In this document: in pieces, positions 9,048 to 17,921 of the stretch
Layout of the letters: each line of letters begins with the position of its first letter
Position numbering within the stretch: position 1 is the first letter of the stretch
NCBI RefSeq assembly: GCF_020165195.1
Contig: NZ_JAIUHR010000005.1
Span: 211,652-275,651, forward strand
Direction of reading: 5' to 3'
Length of the DNA: 64,000 nucleotides
Source of the DNA: Mesorhizobium sp. CA14
Lineage (GTDB): Bacteria > Pseudomonadota > Alphaproteobacteria > Rhizobiales > Rhizobiaceae
Position numbers and translations under genes: made by a program
Notes under the pieces: generated by a model
The model's input: only the letters and a program-made list of their open reading frames with translations
Databases searched by the model: none
What the model was told of the DNA's origin: nothing

Positions 9048-9503
9048 CTATTGCCAGTCCGGAAAGTCACGGCTTTGGATGGCTGTATCGTTGTAGGACG
9101 GGAACGCTGCATTGGCCTTGCACAGCAGAGATTGCCGGTTTGATCCCCGGCAGCTCGTCGGGCTTGAGGCTGTAGTTGGGGGCCTCGCCCGGCGAGTTTT
9201 AGGGAAACCAGTGGAAAGGCGTAGAAATCTATATCAGTGCATGGATGCTAACTTAGCCTCCTCTTTGGCCGACTCATCCCTACCGAGTCGGTTAGGCCCG
9301 GCGGTTCAACCCAACGCAAACCCCAACGCGGAACTGTCGGGCCGCTCTACGGGAAGGCGTCCAGCCCTTGCCCGGCTCCGGCGTTAGAGCGCCGGCAGAG
9401 GAGGCAGCCCGAGCGAGCCGTCTGTTTCATCAATTTCTCACCTGGTCTGATGTTCCATTAGCAGATGCTTGAATAATCCGGTTCCCGCTCCAGACTCGTC
9501 CCT
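9048..9503 (+). other. Non-coding stretch after the trb operon
   Basis: No convincing gene is seen here. A short inverted repeat CTCGC-ccg-GCGAG followed by TTTT lies at 9184-9200. A GC-rich segment at 9290-9390 with many complementary blocks could fold. This would suit a small RNA or a termination region, but nothing identifies a known RNA family. Confidence 0.3.
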
Positions 9504-9812
9504 ATGGCGAAGGGCTCTTTCAACATTGGCGATGAAGTCGCCATTACTGCGACCGTTCGCAGGCGGGTCACAGAGGATAGGGTGAGCGTGTCGATCCCAT
9601 CCTATGGTCAGCCGCATTCCATCATTGACCGGACATCGAAGGTGAAACGTGGCCAGCCGATCGATCTGATAGGCGACGTGACGCGGGTCGATGAGGGCAA
9701 AGTGACGGTCAACCTCGGTGTGCCGGTCACCGTCGATATCGGAACGGTCAAACTCGTGACGGCTTATGTGCCGCCGAAGCGCAAGACGCCGCTGGTCGAC
9801 AAGCCAACATAG
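9504..9812 (+). CDS. Conserved small hypothetical protein, beta-rich
   Basis: This 102-residue protein (MAKGSFNIGDEVAITATVRR at the start) alternates hydrophobic and polar residues in a way that predicts beta strands, and ends with a basic PPKRKTPLVDKPT tail. There is no signal peptide or membrane segment. The pattern NIGDEVAITATV...VTRVDEGKVTVNL suggests a small OB- or SH3-like barrel; that is inference from appearance only. It lies among accessory genes following the trb operon and has no obvious partner. Confidence 0.6.
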   Translation: MAKGSFNIGDEVAITATVRRRVTEDRVSVSIPSYGQPHSIIDRTSKVKRGQPIDLIGDVTRVDEGKVTVNLGVPVTVDIGTVKLVTAYVPPKRKTPLVDKPT

Positions 9813-9951
9813 CCGGAAAGTAATAACTGGATATATCTGATTAATGCTTCTCGTCTTCCGCATCGAACGCATTTACCCGAAATAACCGCTCCTCTTGCGC
9901 AAATATTCACTTTAATAGATGCTTGACCTTAAGCCGTGGGAGGGCTGGGGT

Positions 9952-10452
9952 ATGAGAGTTCAAGCGTTGATGGCACTCTGTGCCAGTGCCGCTCTGTGCG
10001 GCTGCCAGACAAGCAATCAAGCCGATTATGTTCAGATAGGTTACGGGCCGAGTTTCGACGTCGCCCATGCTCAGTGCGAAATGCAAAAGGGATCGGTTGA
10101 CCAGGGCTATATTGCCGTAGGGTCTCCAGGGTTTGTTGCAGGAGCCGGCATCGGAAATGCGCTCGGCAATCTGGCCCTTGAAGATCAATACATGAAGAAC
10201 TGCCTCATCCTGAGCGGATGGAAGCGGGCACCGCCAGGTCAGGGAGCAGCTGCGGCGGCTGCGGAAGCCGCCGGTAAATCGCCGCCGCCGTATGGCATCG
10301 CGCGAGCACCTGGCAGTTGGATCAACACCGCTCTGCTCGACTGGTCGGACGCCAACAAGAAATGCGTTGCCGGCGACAAAGGCGCTTGTGCGACTCGTGC
10401 CAAGCTTGGGGCGCAACTCAAGGCGGCGGGCGTCAATCCTTCACCGGTTTGA
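9952..10452 (+). CDS. Putative lipoprotein, Ala/Gly-rich
   Basis: From ATG 9952 the 166-residue product has a short lipoprotein signal with lipobox Leu-Cys-Gly-Cys, the modified Cys being residue 18. A longer reading from 9919 would add residues before the signal and is less likely. The mature part contains SFDVAHAQCEMQKGSV, a Gly-rich membrane-insertion-like segment (FVAGAGIGNALGNLALEDQY) and paired Cys residues near the C-terminus (KKCVAGDKGACATR). It is probably exported and anchored in the periplasm or outer membrane. Another lipoprotein gene follows 7 bases later, so the two are likely cotranscribed. Confidence 0.72.
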   Translation: MRVQALMALCASAALCGCQTSNQADYVQIGYGPSFDVAHAQCEMQKGSVDQGYIAVGSPGFVAGAGIGNALGNLALEDQYMKNCLILSGWKRAPPGQGAAAAAAEAAGKSPPPYGIARAPGSWINTALLDWSDANKKCVAGDKGACATRAKLGAQLKAAGVNPSPV

Positions 10453-10459
10453 GGTGACC

Positions 10460-10858
10460 ATGTATCGGAGGGTCGGGCTATGCCTTGGCATCGTGTTGAC
10501 CGTTAGCGGCTGCGCGGCCGATTATCTCCACAACTACGACACCATGACGTTGGCGTCCGGCGACGCCAACCAGCAGAACCAGCTTCTTCAGACGGTCGAT
10601 CCGTATAATCCGCAAAGCAACAACACCAAGATCGGGGGCAACGGCCAGCGGATGGTCGCCGTCGTCCAACGATATCGAGGCGTTCCGCTGGCGGGAGCTG
10701 CGCCCGGCGCCCTTCCGAACAGCGAGATCGACCTGGATTGCGCAGGTGGCAGAGGAGATAACCCTGTGGTGCCGCCAAACACGCCGCTCACCGGCCCAGA
10801 TACGAACGGCCTCGATCGCAACCACAACGGCATCGCGTGCGACAGCCCGAGAAGGTAA
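10460..10858 (+). CDS. Lipoprotein with excalibur-like C-terminus
   Basis: ATG 10460 sits behind a GAGGTGA ribosome site and gives 132 residues. The lipobox VSGC places the lipid anchor at Cys18. The C-terminal third carries EIDLDCAGGRGDNP and then GLDRNHNGIACDSPRR, the Asp/Asn-rich calcium-loop pattern and closing Cys of excalibur-type domains. A surface calcium-binding role follows from the family, not from direct evidence. A longer frame extends upstream into the previous gene but would remove the signal peptide from the N-terminus. The stop overlaps the next start (TAATG). Confidence 0.75.
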   Translation: MYRRVGLCLGIVLTVSGCAADYLHNYDTMTLASGDANQQNQLLQTVDPYNPQSNNTKIGGNGQRMVAVVQRYRGVPLAGAAPGALPNSEIDLDCAGGRGDNPVVPPNTPLTGPDTNGLDRNHNGIACDSPRR

Positions 10859-11229
10859 TGGGATCGCGACCTCTCAGACGCAGTTCTGGACAACGCTACG
10901 TCGATGTAGCGGACAACGAGTACAACCGTCGGCGATACTACCGTCAGCACAGGCGCCCGCAATCTCGCGCCCAACGGTGGCTTGAACTCCTCGGTGGGTT
11001 CGTCGGGCTATTGACGCTGCTGGGGATCGGTCTGGCGGTTCAGATCGCACCGGAGTTCACCAGCTGCAACATCAAGGGCAACATCAGTTATTACGGCGGC
11101 CAGCGCATCTACCATGTGCCGGGGCAGGAGTATTACAGCGAGACGCGGATCAAGCTGCTCAAGGGCGAGCGCTGGTTCTGCAGCGAGGCCGAGGCGCGAG
11201 CGGCTGGCTGGCGGCGGGCGCGCCGGTAG
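10858..11229 (+). CDS. One-pass membrane protein with sunset-like domain
   Basis: The 123-residue product starts at ATG 10858, overlapping the previous stop. It has a very basic N-terminus (residues 1-45), one membrane segment (about 45-66, LLGGFVGLLTLLGIGLAV) and a C-terminal domain. That domain is CNIKGNISYYGGQRIYHVPG...RIKLLKGERWFCSEAEARAAGWRRA. This matches the sunset domain, a two-Cys module usually found after nucleases or membrane anchors. The third gene of a likely three-gene unit; its function is unknown. Confidence 0.78.
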   Translation: MGSRPLRRSSGQRYVDVADNEYNRRRYYRQHRRPQSRAQRWLELLGGFVGLLTLLGIGLAVQIAPEFTSCNIKGNISYYGGQRIYHVPGQEYYSETRIKLLKGERWFCSEAEARAAGWRRARR

Positions 11230-11504
11230 TGCATCGGCTGCCGCCATCTCCATTTCAGAAGAACGATTCCACCAGCGAGATGCATTCTTGGCAGAAGCTG
11301 ATCGTGTAGCCGGGAAGCATTCACAGTGTCGGTCGCTTCAGCCCGTTCTGGCGCGGTGGTCGTCAAAAGAACAGCCCGCCGGCCGGAGCCAGCGGGCGAA
11401 GCGCATCTCAGAAGCGCCTCGGCGTTAGTCGGTTTGTGGCGCGATGTTCCCATTCGCTGTTCAACGGAAATCTCAGTTTCGACCTACGTCCGCAGCTAAA
11501 CGTC

Positions 11505-11657
11505 GGTAGTGTGCTGAGAGTTCTGCAAATTCGCTGAGAGAGGGCGGTCATGGCAGGCTGGTGATTGTTCACGTCACCTGATTCCCGCGAAGCCACCATG
11601 ACCAAGACTGAAGATAAATCCGCCATAGCTGCCGTCAAAGACATTCTGCTTTCCCAC
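11505..11657 (+). mobile_element. Left-end stump of an IS256-like element with truncated transposase start
   Basis: The sequence from ggtagtgtgctgagagttct at 11505 to about 11584 is repeated almost exactly at 63924-64000, with a one-base indel near the end of the match. After it, ATG 11598 opens a frame MTKTEDKSAIAAVKDILLSH, which I recognise as the N-terminus of rhizobial IS256-family transposases. The homology stops at about 11657, only about 10 bases before the livF stop. The rest of the transposase and the right end are gone. Confidence 0.72.
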
Positions 11658-11667
11658 TACACCCCCA

Positions 11668-12366
11668 CTACACCCCGAGATAGCGTTGCAGGAGTTCCGG
11701 CTTGGCCTTGACTTCGGCAACTGACCATTCGTGGGCGATGTGCCCGTTGTTGATGATATAGATGCGCTTTGCAATCGTCAGCGTTGCGGCAAGGTTCTGT
11801 TCCACCAAGACCATGGTGCGCCCGGCCTCGGCAAGTTCGCGACAGGCTTTGACGAGATCCTGGACGATCACGGGCGCAAGCCCTTCGAACGGCTCGTCAA
11901 GCAATAAGATCTTCGGATCACGTACGAGCGCGCGGGCGATTGCGAGCATCTGCTGTTCGCCGCCGGAGAGGTCAGTCCCGCGGCTGGTGCGCCGCTCTTT
12001 CAGACGCGGAAACATCCCGTAAATTCTCTCGAGGGGCCACCTGTTCTCGGCTGTCAGGCCGGCGAGGATTAGGTTCTCCTCAACATTCAGGCTGCCGAAA
12101 ATGCGCCGCTCCTCGTGCACCAACTGCATGCCGAGCCGGGCGATGTTGTGCGCCTTTTTGCCCGCCAGTTCCTCACCGCCGAGCTTGACGCTGCCTGTAC
12201 GAGGCATGACGATACCCATCAGGCTCCTGAGCGTCGTGGACTTGCCAGCGCCGTTGCGTCCGAGAAGCGCGACGACCTCGTTCTTCTCCACGCGTAGCGA
12301 CACGTCGAACAGAATATGGCTGTCGCCGTAGTAGCTGTTCAGTCCTTTGACCTCCAGAAGGCTCAT
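11668..12366 (-). CDS. livF: LivF-type ABC transporter ATP-binding protein
   Basis: This 232-residue ATPase energises uptake by the branched-chain-type (HAAT) importer encoded around it. It shows Walker A GRNGAGKST, the LivF-typical HEERRIFGSLNVEENL, signature LSGGEQQ and Walker B ILLLDEPFEGLAP. The start overlaps the stop of the fused livM-livG gene by four bases. Its stop sits immediately beside an IS256-like stump, so the far end of this operon may have been trimmed by an insertion-linked event, although LivF itself is complete. Confidence 0.92.
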   Translation of the reverse strand: MSLLEVKGLNSYYGDSHILFDVSLRVEKNEVVALLGRNGAGKSTTLRSLMGIVMPRTGSVKLGGEELAGKKAHNIARLGMQLVHEERRIFGSLNVEENLILAGLTAENRWPLERIYGMFPRLKERRTSRGTDLSGGEQQMLAIARALVRDPKILLLDEPFEGLAPVIVQDLVKACRELAEAGRTMVLVEQNLAATLTIAKRIYIINNGHIAHEWSVAEVKAKPELLQRYLGV

Positions 12367-14198
12367 GCCATTTCTCCGTGAACGCCGCCGAGATAGGCTT
12401 CCTGAACTTTTGGATTGAACTTGATCTCCTGCGGCGCGCCATGAACGAGGACGCGGCCTTCTTGCAGTACAGTGACCCTCTCGACCAACTCGAACAGCGA
12501 ATCTATGTCATGATCGATGATGATCATCGTGCGACCGCGCGCGATCGACTTCAATAGTGCCACCGTCTCGACGCGCTCGCTCGGGCTCATGCCGGCAAGC
12601 GGCTCGTCCAGCAATAGCAGGCTCGGCGAGGTTGCGAGCGCCAGACCGATTTCCAGCCGACGCTTCTCGCCATAGGCCAGTTCCGAAACCGGTGTGTCGA
12701 GCCGCGCCGTGAGGTTCACCAGTGCCGCCGTCCGCTCGACCTGCTCGTTGAGACCCGGAACGCCGTGAAGGCTCTTGAACAGATCGAGCCTGAACTTGCC
12801 GCGCGTCTCGCCCAGGGCCGCGATCGTCAGGTTCCGCCCGACTGTCAGCCTGTCGAACAGCTGGTTGATCTGGTAGCTCTTGGTCAGCCCGAGCTGGCAT
12901 ACGTCGGACACGCCCATGCCTGTGATGTCGCGGCCCTCGAACATGATCTGGCCCGAGGTCGGCGCGATCTCGCAGGTGAGCATCTTGAAGAAGGTGGTCT
13001 TGCCCGCGCCATTCGGCCCGATGATGCCTCGTGTCTCACCGTGATCGACCGCAAAGTCGATGTCGCTGTTGGCCACGATGCCGCCATAGCGCTTGGTGAG
13101 GCCCCGAGCCTGCAGGATCGGCCCGGATACGGGCGTGCCACCGCGCCGGCTCGGCGGCATGGGTTCGATGTCGGCCGCATCGAATCGCGCGCTCTCGATC
13201 GAGGCTTCGGCTGGTTCGATCCTCTTGCGGCCGGCCACCACCTTGTAGAGGTCGACGATCGCACCGACGATGCCGCGCCGCAGGAAGCACACCAAGAGCA
13301 CGAAGACGATGCCCAGCACCAACTTCCACGTGGCGCCGAGATGCAATGTGTTCTGGAAAAAGTCGCTGAGGTAGAGCCACACCGTCGCGCCCACCAGAGG
13401 TCCGAACAGGGTGCCGCCGCCGCCGATCGCCGTCTGCATGACTACCTGGCCGGAGGTGTCGAACATGAAGGCATCCGGCGGCATGAAGCCTTGCATGACG
13501 CCCAGAAGGCCACCGGCGAAGCCGGCATAGATCGCCGCCACCACGAAGGCCGTGAGCTTGTAGCCGTGGACGTTATGGCCGAGCGCCGCCGCGCGGAGCG
13601 GATTGTCGCGGATCGCCGAAAGGATCGCGCCGACGGGCGAGCGCACGATGCGCAGAGCGATGACGACGCCGACGAAATACCAGAACGCCAGGAAGGTATA
13701 CATCGTCCAGTCGGTGTTGAACTCGAACACCTTGAAGCCCAGATTGAAGACCGGGGTAGGCACCCCGGGCAAGCCGTTCTCGCCGCCCGTGAACGCCGAC
13801 AGCGGATTGAACTCGACGAAGAAGAACACTTCGGCGATCGCTACCGTGATCATGGCAAAATAGATCCCGGTGCGCCTCAGCGCGATCAGGCCGATCACAT
13901 AGCCGACCGCACCCGCCACGGCCGCGCCGGTGACAATGGCGGCCATGACGTAGGAGAAGTCGGTTTCGGTCAGGAGGTAGGCGGCAAACATGCCGCCGGT
14001 GCCGTAAAAGGCCGACTGGCCGAAGGACAGCAGCCCAGTATAGCCAAACAGGATATCGAAGCCGATCCCGAACAGGCCCCAGATGAGGATGCGGTTGACC
14101 GTGCTGGGCGAGAAGCCGAGATGGGGCAGCACGAAAGGCGCCAATATGAGCGCCACTGCCGTCAGAAGCTCGACCAAGAAGGGATGCTTGATGCGCAT
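12363..14198 (-). CDS. Fused LivM permease - LivG ATPase
   Basis: A single 611-residue protein combines two importer parts. Residues 1 to about 320 form the LivM-type permease with many membrane segments and the GLLSFGQSAFYGTGGM motif. From about 362 a LivG-type ATPase begins, with Walker A GPNGAGKT near 394, ELAYGEKRRLEIGLALA as signature region, and Walker B LLLLDEPLAGM. The linker (about 325-360) is polar. Such fusions occur in Rhizobiales. It lies 12 bases downstream of livH and overlaps livF, giving the order binding protein, livH, livMG, livF. Confidence 0.92.
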   Translation of the reverse strand: MRIKHPFLVELLTAVALILAPFVLPHLGFSPSTVNRILIWGLFGIGFDILFGYTGLLSFGQSAFYGTGGMFAAYLLTETDFSYVMAAIVTGAAVAGAVGYVIGLIALRRTGIYFAMITVAIAEVFFFVEFNPLSAFTGGENGLPGVPTPVFNLGFKVFEFNTDWTMYTFLAFWYFVGVVIALRIVRSPVGAILSAIRDNPLRAAALGHNVHGYKLTAFVVAAIYAGFAGGLLGVMQGFMPPDAFMFDTSGQVVMQTAIGGGGTLFGPLVGATVWLYLSDFFQNTLHLGATWKLVLGIVFVLLVCFLRRGIVGAIVDLYKVVAGRKRIEPAEASIESARFDAADIEPMPPSRRGGTPVSGPILQARGLTKRYGGIVANSDIDFAVDHGETRGIIGPNGAGKTTFFKMLTCEIAPTSGQIMFEGRDITGMGVSDVCQLGLTKSYQINQLFDRLTVGRNLTIAALGETRGKFRLDLFKSLHGVPGLNEQVERTAALVNLTARLDTPVSELAYGEKRRLEIGLALATSPSLLLLDEPLAGMSPSERVETVALLKSIARGRTMIIIDHDIDSLFELVERVTVLQEGRVLVHGAPQEIKFNPKVQEAYLGGVHGEMA

Positions 14199-14210
14199 GG
14201 CCGACCGCGT

Positions 14211-15086
14211 CTACTCGCGTCCTGCCGTGCCGAGCAGCCCATGCGGGCGAAGCACCAGCACCAGCGTCATCGCCACGAACAGCATGACATAGGAGTAACC
14301 CGGATTGAACATCGAGGTGATGCTGATGATCTCGCCGGCAATAAGACCGCCGATGATCGCGCCGGGAAAGGAGCCGACCCCGCCGATCACCACGACGACG
14401 AAGGTCTGGACAAGTATGGTTTCGCCGACATCGGGTGCGATCGACACCACGGGTGCGTTGACGATACCGGCGAAGCCTGCCGCCATCGCGCCGATGCCGA
14501 AGACGAGCATGAAGACCCTGTAGACGTCGATCCCGAGCGAATCGACCATCACCGAATCCTCGATGCCTGCCCGAACGATCATTCCGATGCGGGTGCGATA
14601 GAGTACGAAATAGAGCGCCAGCAGCGCAACGCCGACGATGCCGAGTAGAGCCAGGCGATATGTAGGATAGACCATGAAGCCCAGATGGGTGATGCCGACC
14701 AGCGCCGCGGGCGGCGGCACCGAATGCGAGAGGCTGCCGAAGAAGAAGCGAACCATCTCGACGAAGACGATGCCGAGCCCGAACGTGACGAGAAGCTGGT
14801 CCTCATGCGGGCGGGTGTAGAAATGGCGGATGATCAGACGCTCGATCACCACGCCGACGATCATCACGAACGACGATCCGGCCACCACCGCGGCCAGGAA
14901 CGACCCTGTATACGTGTAGGCGACCCACCCGGCATAGCCGCCGAGCATGAACATCGCGCCATGGGCCAGGTTCAGGACGCCGAGCGTGCCGTAGATGATC
15001 GTCAGCCCGGAGGAGATCAGCGCCAGGAGCGCGCCGAGCACGAACCCGTTGAAGCATTGCGAGATGAAATTTGCCCAGTTGATCAC
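14211..15086 (-). CDS. livH: LivH-type ABC transporter permease
   Basis: The 291-residue permease has about eight hydrophobic segments and the LivH hallmarks SGLTIIYGTLGVLNLAHGAM and a VIGGVGSFPGAIIGGLIAG loop. I chose the GTG at 15086 (VINWANFISQCFNGF) because an AAGGTGG ribosome site sits just upstream and LivH proteins normally begin at this point. The frame also opens at 15164, which would add 26 poorly conserved residues. It is the membrane partner of the LivM half encoded next. Confidence 0.9.
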   Translation of the reverse strand: MINWANFISQCFNGFVLGALLALISSGLTIIYGTLGVLNLAHGAMFMLGGYAGWVAYTYTGSFLAAVVAGSSFVMIVGVVIERLIIRHFYTRPHEDQLLVTFGLGIVFVEMVRFFFGSLSHSVPPPAALVGITHLGFMVYPTYRLALLGIVGVALLALYFVLYRTRIGMIVRAGIEDSVMVDSLGIDVYRVFMLVFGIGAMAAGFAGIVNAPVVSIAPDVGETILVQTFVVVVIGGVGSFPGAIIGGLIAGEIISITSMFNPGYSYVMLFVAMTLVLVLRPHGLLGTAGRE

Positions 15087-15257
15087 GCTGCGCCCACCTT
15101 GATCATGAAGGATATGCTCCCGCACTTCGCGCCGCCAAGGGCCTGCAGGAGAAGTCGCGAACAATCGACATGCCGTTGGCCGTCCGCCAGAGGCGGAGCA
15201 AAGCCAGGTCGGAATGCGAATGCCTCTCCGTCATTGCGGTGGAGAGGCGAGGGAGTA

Positions 15258-16610
15258 TCAGGTGTAGTCGCCGAGGTTGCAGCCGAAGGCGTCGGGCTTC
15301 TGCATCAGCGGCGCACCGTCGACCACCTCGACCACATTCCAGTAGTCATCGTCGCTCTTCATGTCCTTGGGATCCTTGCCCTGGACGAGCACGACGGGCC
15401 GCACGCACTGGTGATCTTCTGGCCGATAGTGAACGTCGCCGACGAGCGAAGGGATGGTCTCGCCCTTCTCGTACTGCTTGATGACGTCCGGCGGATAGAA
15501 GCTGCCGGCCTCGGACACCATGCGCGCCCAGTGCGCGAAGCTGACATAGGAGTTTTCGGCACCCCATTCCGGCCGGTAGTTGAACTTTTTCTGGAACGCA
15601 TCCACGAACTGCTTGGCGAGCGGATACTTGTCCTCCAGTGTCCACCAGAAATCGGTGGCGGCGAAAACGCCCGCCGTCAGTTCGGGACCCACTTCCTTGG
15701 CAAGGAAGGGGATCTGGTAGGGCACGACCATCTTCATGGTCGGGGTCAGGCCGAACTGCTTGGCCTGCTGGATCGACAGCACCGCATCGCGGCCCCAGTT
15801 GACATTGATGATGAATTCGGCGCCGGAATTGGCAATATTCGTCAGATACTGGCTGAAATCCTGGGTACCCAGCGGCGAAATCTGGTTCGTCACCATCTGC
15901 CATCCGCCCTGCGAGGTCAGATAATCGTTCACCGACTTGGTGACCGTGTGGCCGTAGGTGTAGTCCGGCGTCATGAACGCCGCTTTCTTTCCCTTGCCGT
16001 AGGTCTTCAGCAGGATCGGGCCGATCGCATTGGCCGCGGTCTGGCCATAGAAGTCCTGGCGGAAGCCGTAGCGGACGCAGTCCTTGCCAGTGGTGTCGTT
16101 CGAGCCGGAGATCCCCGCGACGTAGAGGATCTTTTCGCGCTGTGCGAACTTGTTGAGCGCGACCGCGACGGCCGACGAAGTCGAGCCGGTCATCAGGATG
16201 ATCTTGTTCTGGTTGATGAAGTTCTGCTCGACCTCGACGGCCTGGTTCGGCTTGGCCGCGCTGTCGGCGGACAACAGCTCCACCTTCTTGCCTAGCAGCC
16301 CTTTGTCGACCTTCGGCGCCAGCGCCTTCATCAGGTCGTGGCCGTTGTTGATGTGCTCGACCGCGAGCTGCCAGCCTTTCAGCTCGTCAGCACCCTGCAC
16401 GGCATAGGTGCCCGTGAGCGGCACCGCGGCTCCGATATAGACGGTGTCGCCCTGCGATCCGGCCGGCCAGGTGCCGATCGCCGGCTTGTCGTCGGCCGCA
16501 AAAGCCACGAGACTGGAATAGGGCAGAGCGGCGCCGCCAAGCAAAGCGGCGCCGGCATGCAGTACGGTACGGCGCGATATATCGGCTGATTTTTTATCGT
16601 CGAACGACAT
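15258..16610 (-). CDS. Tat-exported substrate-binding protein of the liv-type importer
   Basis: This 450-residue periplasmic-binding protein delivers the substrate to LivH/LivM. The ATG at 16610 follows a strong AAGGAGG site. The signal contains the twin-arginine motif SRRTVLHAGAALLGGAALP with Ala-rich cleavage, so export is probably by Tat. The body has VYIGAAVPLTGTYAVQG and repeated ligand-fold segments, as in amino acid, amide or urea receptors of the type I fold. The substrate cannot be read from sequence. The livH start is about 170 bases downstream and a Crp/Fnr regulator gene is divergent. Confidence 0.88.
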   Translation of the reverse strand: MSFDDKKSADISRRTVLHAGAALLGGAALPYSSLVAFAADDKPAIGTWPAGSQGDTVYIGAAVPLTGTYAVQGADELKGWQLAVEHINNGHDLMKALAPKVDKGLLGKKVELLSADSAAKPNQAVEVEQNFINQNKIILMTGSTSSAVAVALNKFAQREKILYVAGISGSNDTTGKDCVRYGFRQDFYGQTAANAIGPILLKTYGKGKKAAFMTPDYTYGHTVTKSVNDYLTSQGGWQMVTNQISPLGTQDFSQYLTNIANSGAEFIINVNWGRDAVLSIQQAKQFGLTPTMKMVVPYQIPFLAKEVGPELTAGVFAATDFWWTLEDKYPLAKQFVDAFQKKFNYRPEWGAENSYVSFAHWARMVSEAGSFYPPDVIKQYEKGETIPSLVGDVHYRPEDHQCVRPVVLVQGKDPKDMKSDDDYWNVVEVVDGAPLMQKPDAFGCNLGDYT

Positions 16611-16842
16611 CAGTTGTTCCTCCTTAGCCCTGGAGCCGCCTGACGGCTCTCTCTCGTCCCCCAGATTCCGAAACCGGCTTTTTTTCATGCAGGACTGTGA
16701 ATGACACGCCTGCTTGTATGGGCATTCGCAGCGGCGTCGACCGGCCCGTCAATACAACTTTCGTTTGATGATTTTGTTCATTGATCCAGATTTATAATGC
16801 TACGAAAGTTTCGGCGCAGATTATGAACCTTGGGACCCTGGC

Positions 16843-17589
16843 ATGCCGCTGACCGGCCACCCGATCGTGACTCGACTGACACGTCAAATGAAGCTGAATG
16901 CTGCCGACATCGAAAGCCTTGCGGCCATCTTCGAGCGCGATCTCTCCTTCGGGAAGCGGGAGGACCTCATTGTTCACGGCTCGGAGTTCCGAAACCTGTG
17001 CTTCGTCAAGGACGGCTATGCGATCCGCTACAGGTTGCTTCGCAGTGGCAAGCGGCAGATCCTGAAGCTCATCCTGCCGGGCGACGTCGTTGGCTTCCCA
17101 GTCAGCTTTTTCGACCGGTCCAGCTATGCAGTCGTTGCCGTGAGCGAACTGACTTACGCTGTCTGCCCGTTCGATTCCTACGTTCGCCTATGCTACGAAC
17201 AGCCACAATTCGGTTTGGTTTTGAGCTGGCTCGCCGCCCAAGAGGCCGCAACGTATGCGGAACACATCGTCAACCTCGGTCGACGTACGCCGACCGAAAG
17301 GCTGGCGCATCTTTTGCTTGAGATACACTCGCGCCTTTTGGAGGTGGATCGCGCTGACGAGGCAAGTTTCGTCCTGCCGTTTTCACAAGAAGTCATGGCG
17401 GATGCACTCGGACTGAGTGTTCCCCATCTTAACCGTGTAATTCAGCGGCTTCGCGCCGAACACCTCATCACCAGCAACTCGCGCCTGATCGATTTGACCG
17501 ACCTTCCGGGCCTGCAGAGAGTGGCTCAGTACCAGCCGATGGATCTAGCCCCAATCCCTGTGCTTCACGCATTGGATGTTGCTACCTGA
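16843..17589 (+). CDS. Crp/Fnr-family transcriptional regulator
   Basis: A 248-residue regulator with an N-terminal cyclic-nucleotide-binding-fold domain (about 15-140, including LCFVKDGYAIRYRLL and LILPGDVVGFPVSFF). A C-terminal winged helix shows SQEVMADALGLSVPHLNRVI near 186-205. The four Cys of Fnr are absent, so oxygen sensing by an Fe-S cluster is unlikely. It is divergent from the liv-type importer; the 232-base gap is AT-rich and probably holds both promoters, so regulation of that importer is the natural guess. Three possible starts lie close together; ATG 16843 gives normal family length. Confidence 0.85.
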   Translation: MPLTGHPIVTRLTRQMKLNAADIESLAAIFERDLSFGKREDLIVHGSEFRNLCFVKDGYAIRYRLLRSGKRQILKLILPGDVVGFPVSFFDRSSYAVVAVSELTYAVCPFDSYVRLCYEQPQFGLVLSWLAAQEAATYAEHIVNLGRRTPTERLAHLLLEIHSRLLEVDRADEASFVLPFSQEVMADALGLSVPHLNRVIQRLRAEHLITSNSRLIDLTDLPGLQRVAQYQPMDLAPIPVLHALDVAT

Positions 17590-17658
17590 CAAGGAAACTT
17601 CGGCCTCTACAGCTATGCAGGCGCTGTCGCTTAAATAGGAGCGGGCGCGGATGCCGAC

Positions 17659-17910
17659 TTGAGCATCCAGGTATCAAACGGCCACGCTATCGGAGATTTT
17701 CGCGGGCAGTTTAATAATTACAGTCTTCACGGAGGGCTTGGCCTCGGGGGGACGGCAGATTATTTTACGGGGATGAGTTCTCATGGGTATGTAACCGGAG
17801 GTGGTGCAACGTTGGGCGGAGCGGCTGGCGCTTCTGCAGCTGCAGCATCGACCTCACGTTCCTTTTTGCTCCTTTCGGTGAATAGCGGGGCGCAACGCTG
17901 GGTCGAGTAA
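17659..17910 (+). CDS. Small Gly-rich hypothetical protein
   Basis: An 83-codon frame begins at TTG 17659; no ATG is available in frame after the stop at 17632. The first 60 residues (QVSNGHAIGDFRGQFNNYSL, then Gly/Thr/Ser-rich repeats) look like a real, conserved small protein. The last 25 (STSRSFLLLSVNSGAQRWVE) are of different character, so the end may be frameshifted. I know no family function. A second small gene follows after 11 bases. Confidence 0.42.
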   Translation: MSIQVSNGHAIGDFRGQFNNYSLHGGLGLGGTADYFTGMSSHGYVTGGGATLGGAAGASAAAASTSRSFLLLSVNSGAQRWVE

Positions 17911-17921
17911 GATATGTTTCC

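Noticed and set aside
12765..14648. A 627-codon open frame on the + strand across the liv genes
   Set aside because: It is antisense to clearly conserved livM-livG and livH, has the charged His/Arg/Asp-rich composition of GC-rich shadow frames and no family match.
16611..16842. An Fnr/FixK box (TTGAT-N4-ATCAA) between the liv genes and the Crp/Fnr gene
   Set aside because: TTGAT-like half sites are present near 16768 and 16783, but their spacing and orientation do not make the standard box.
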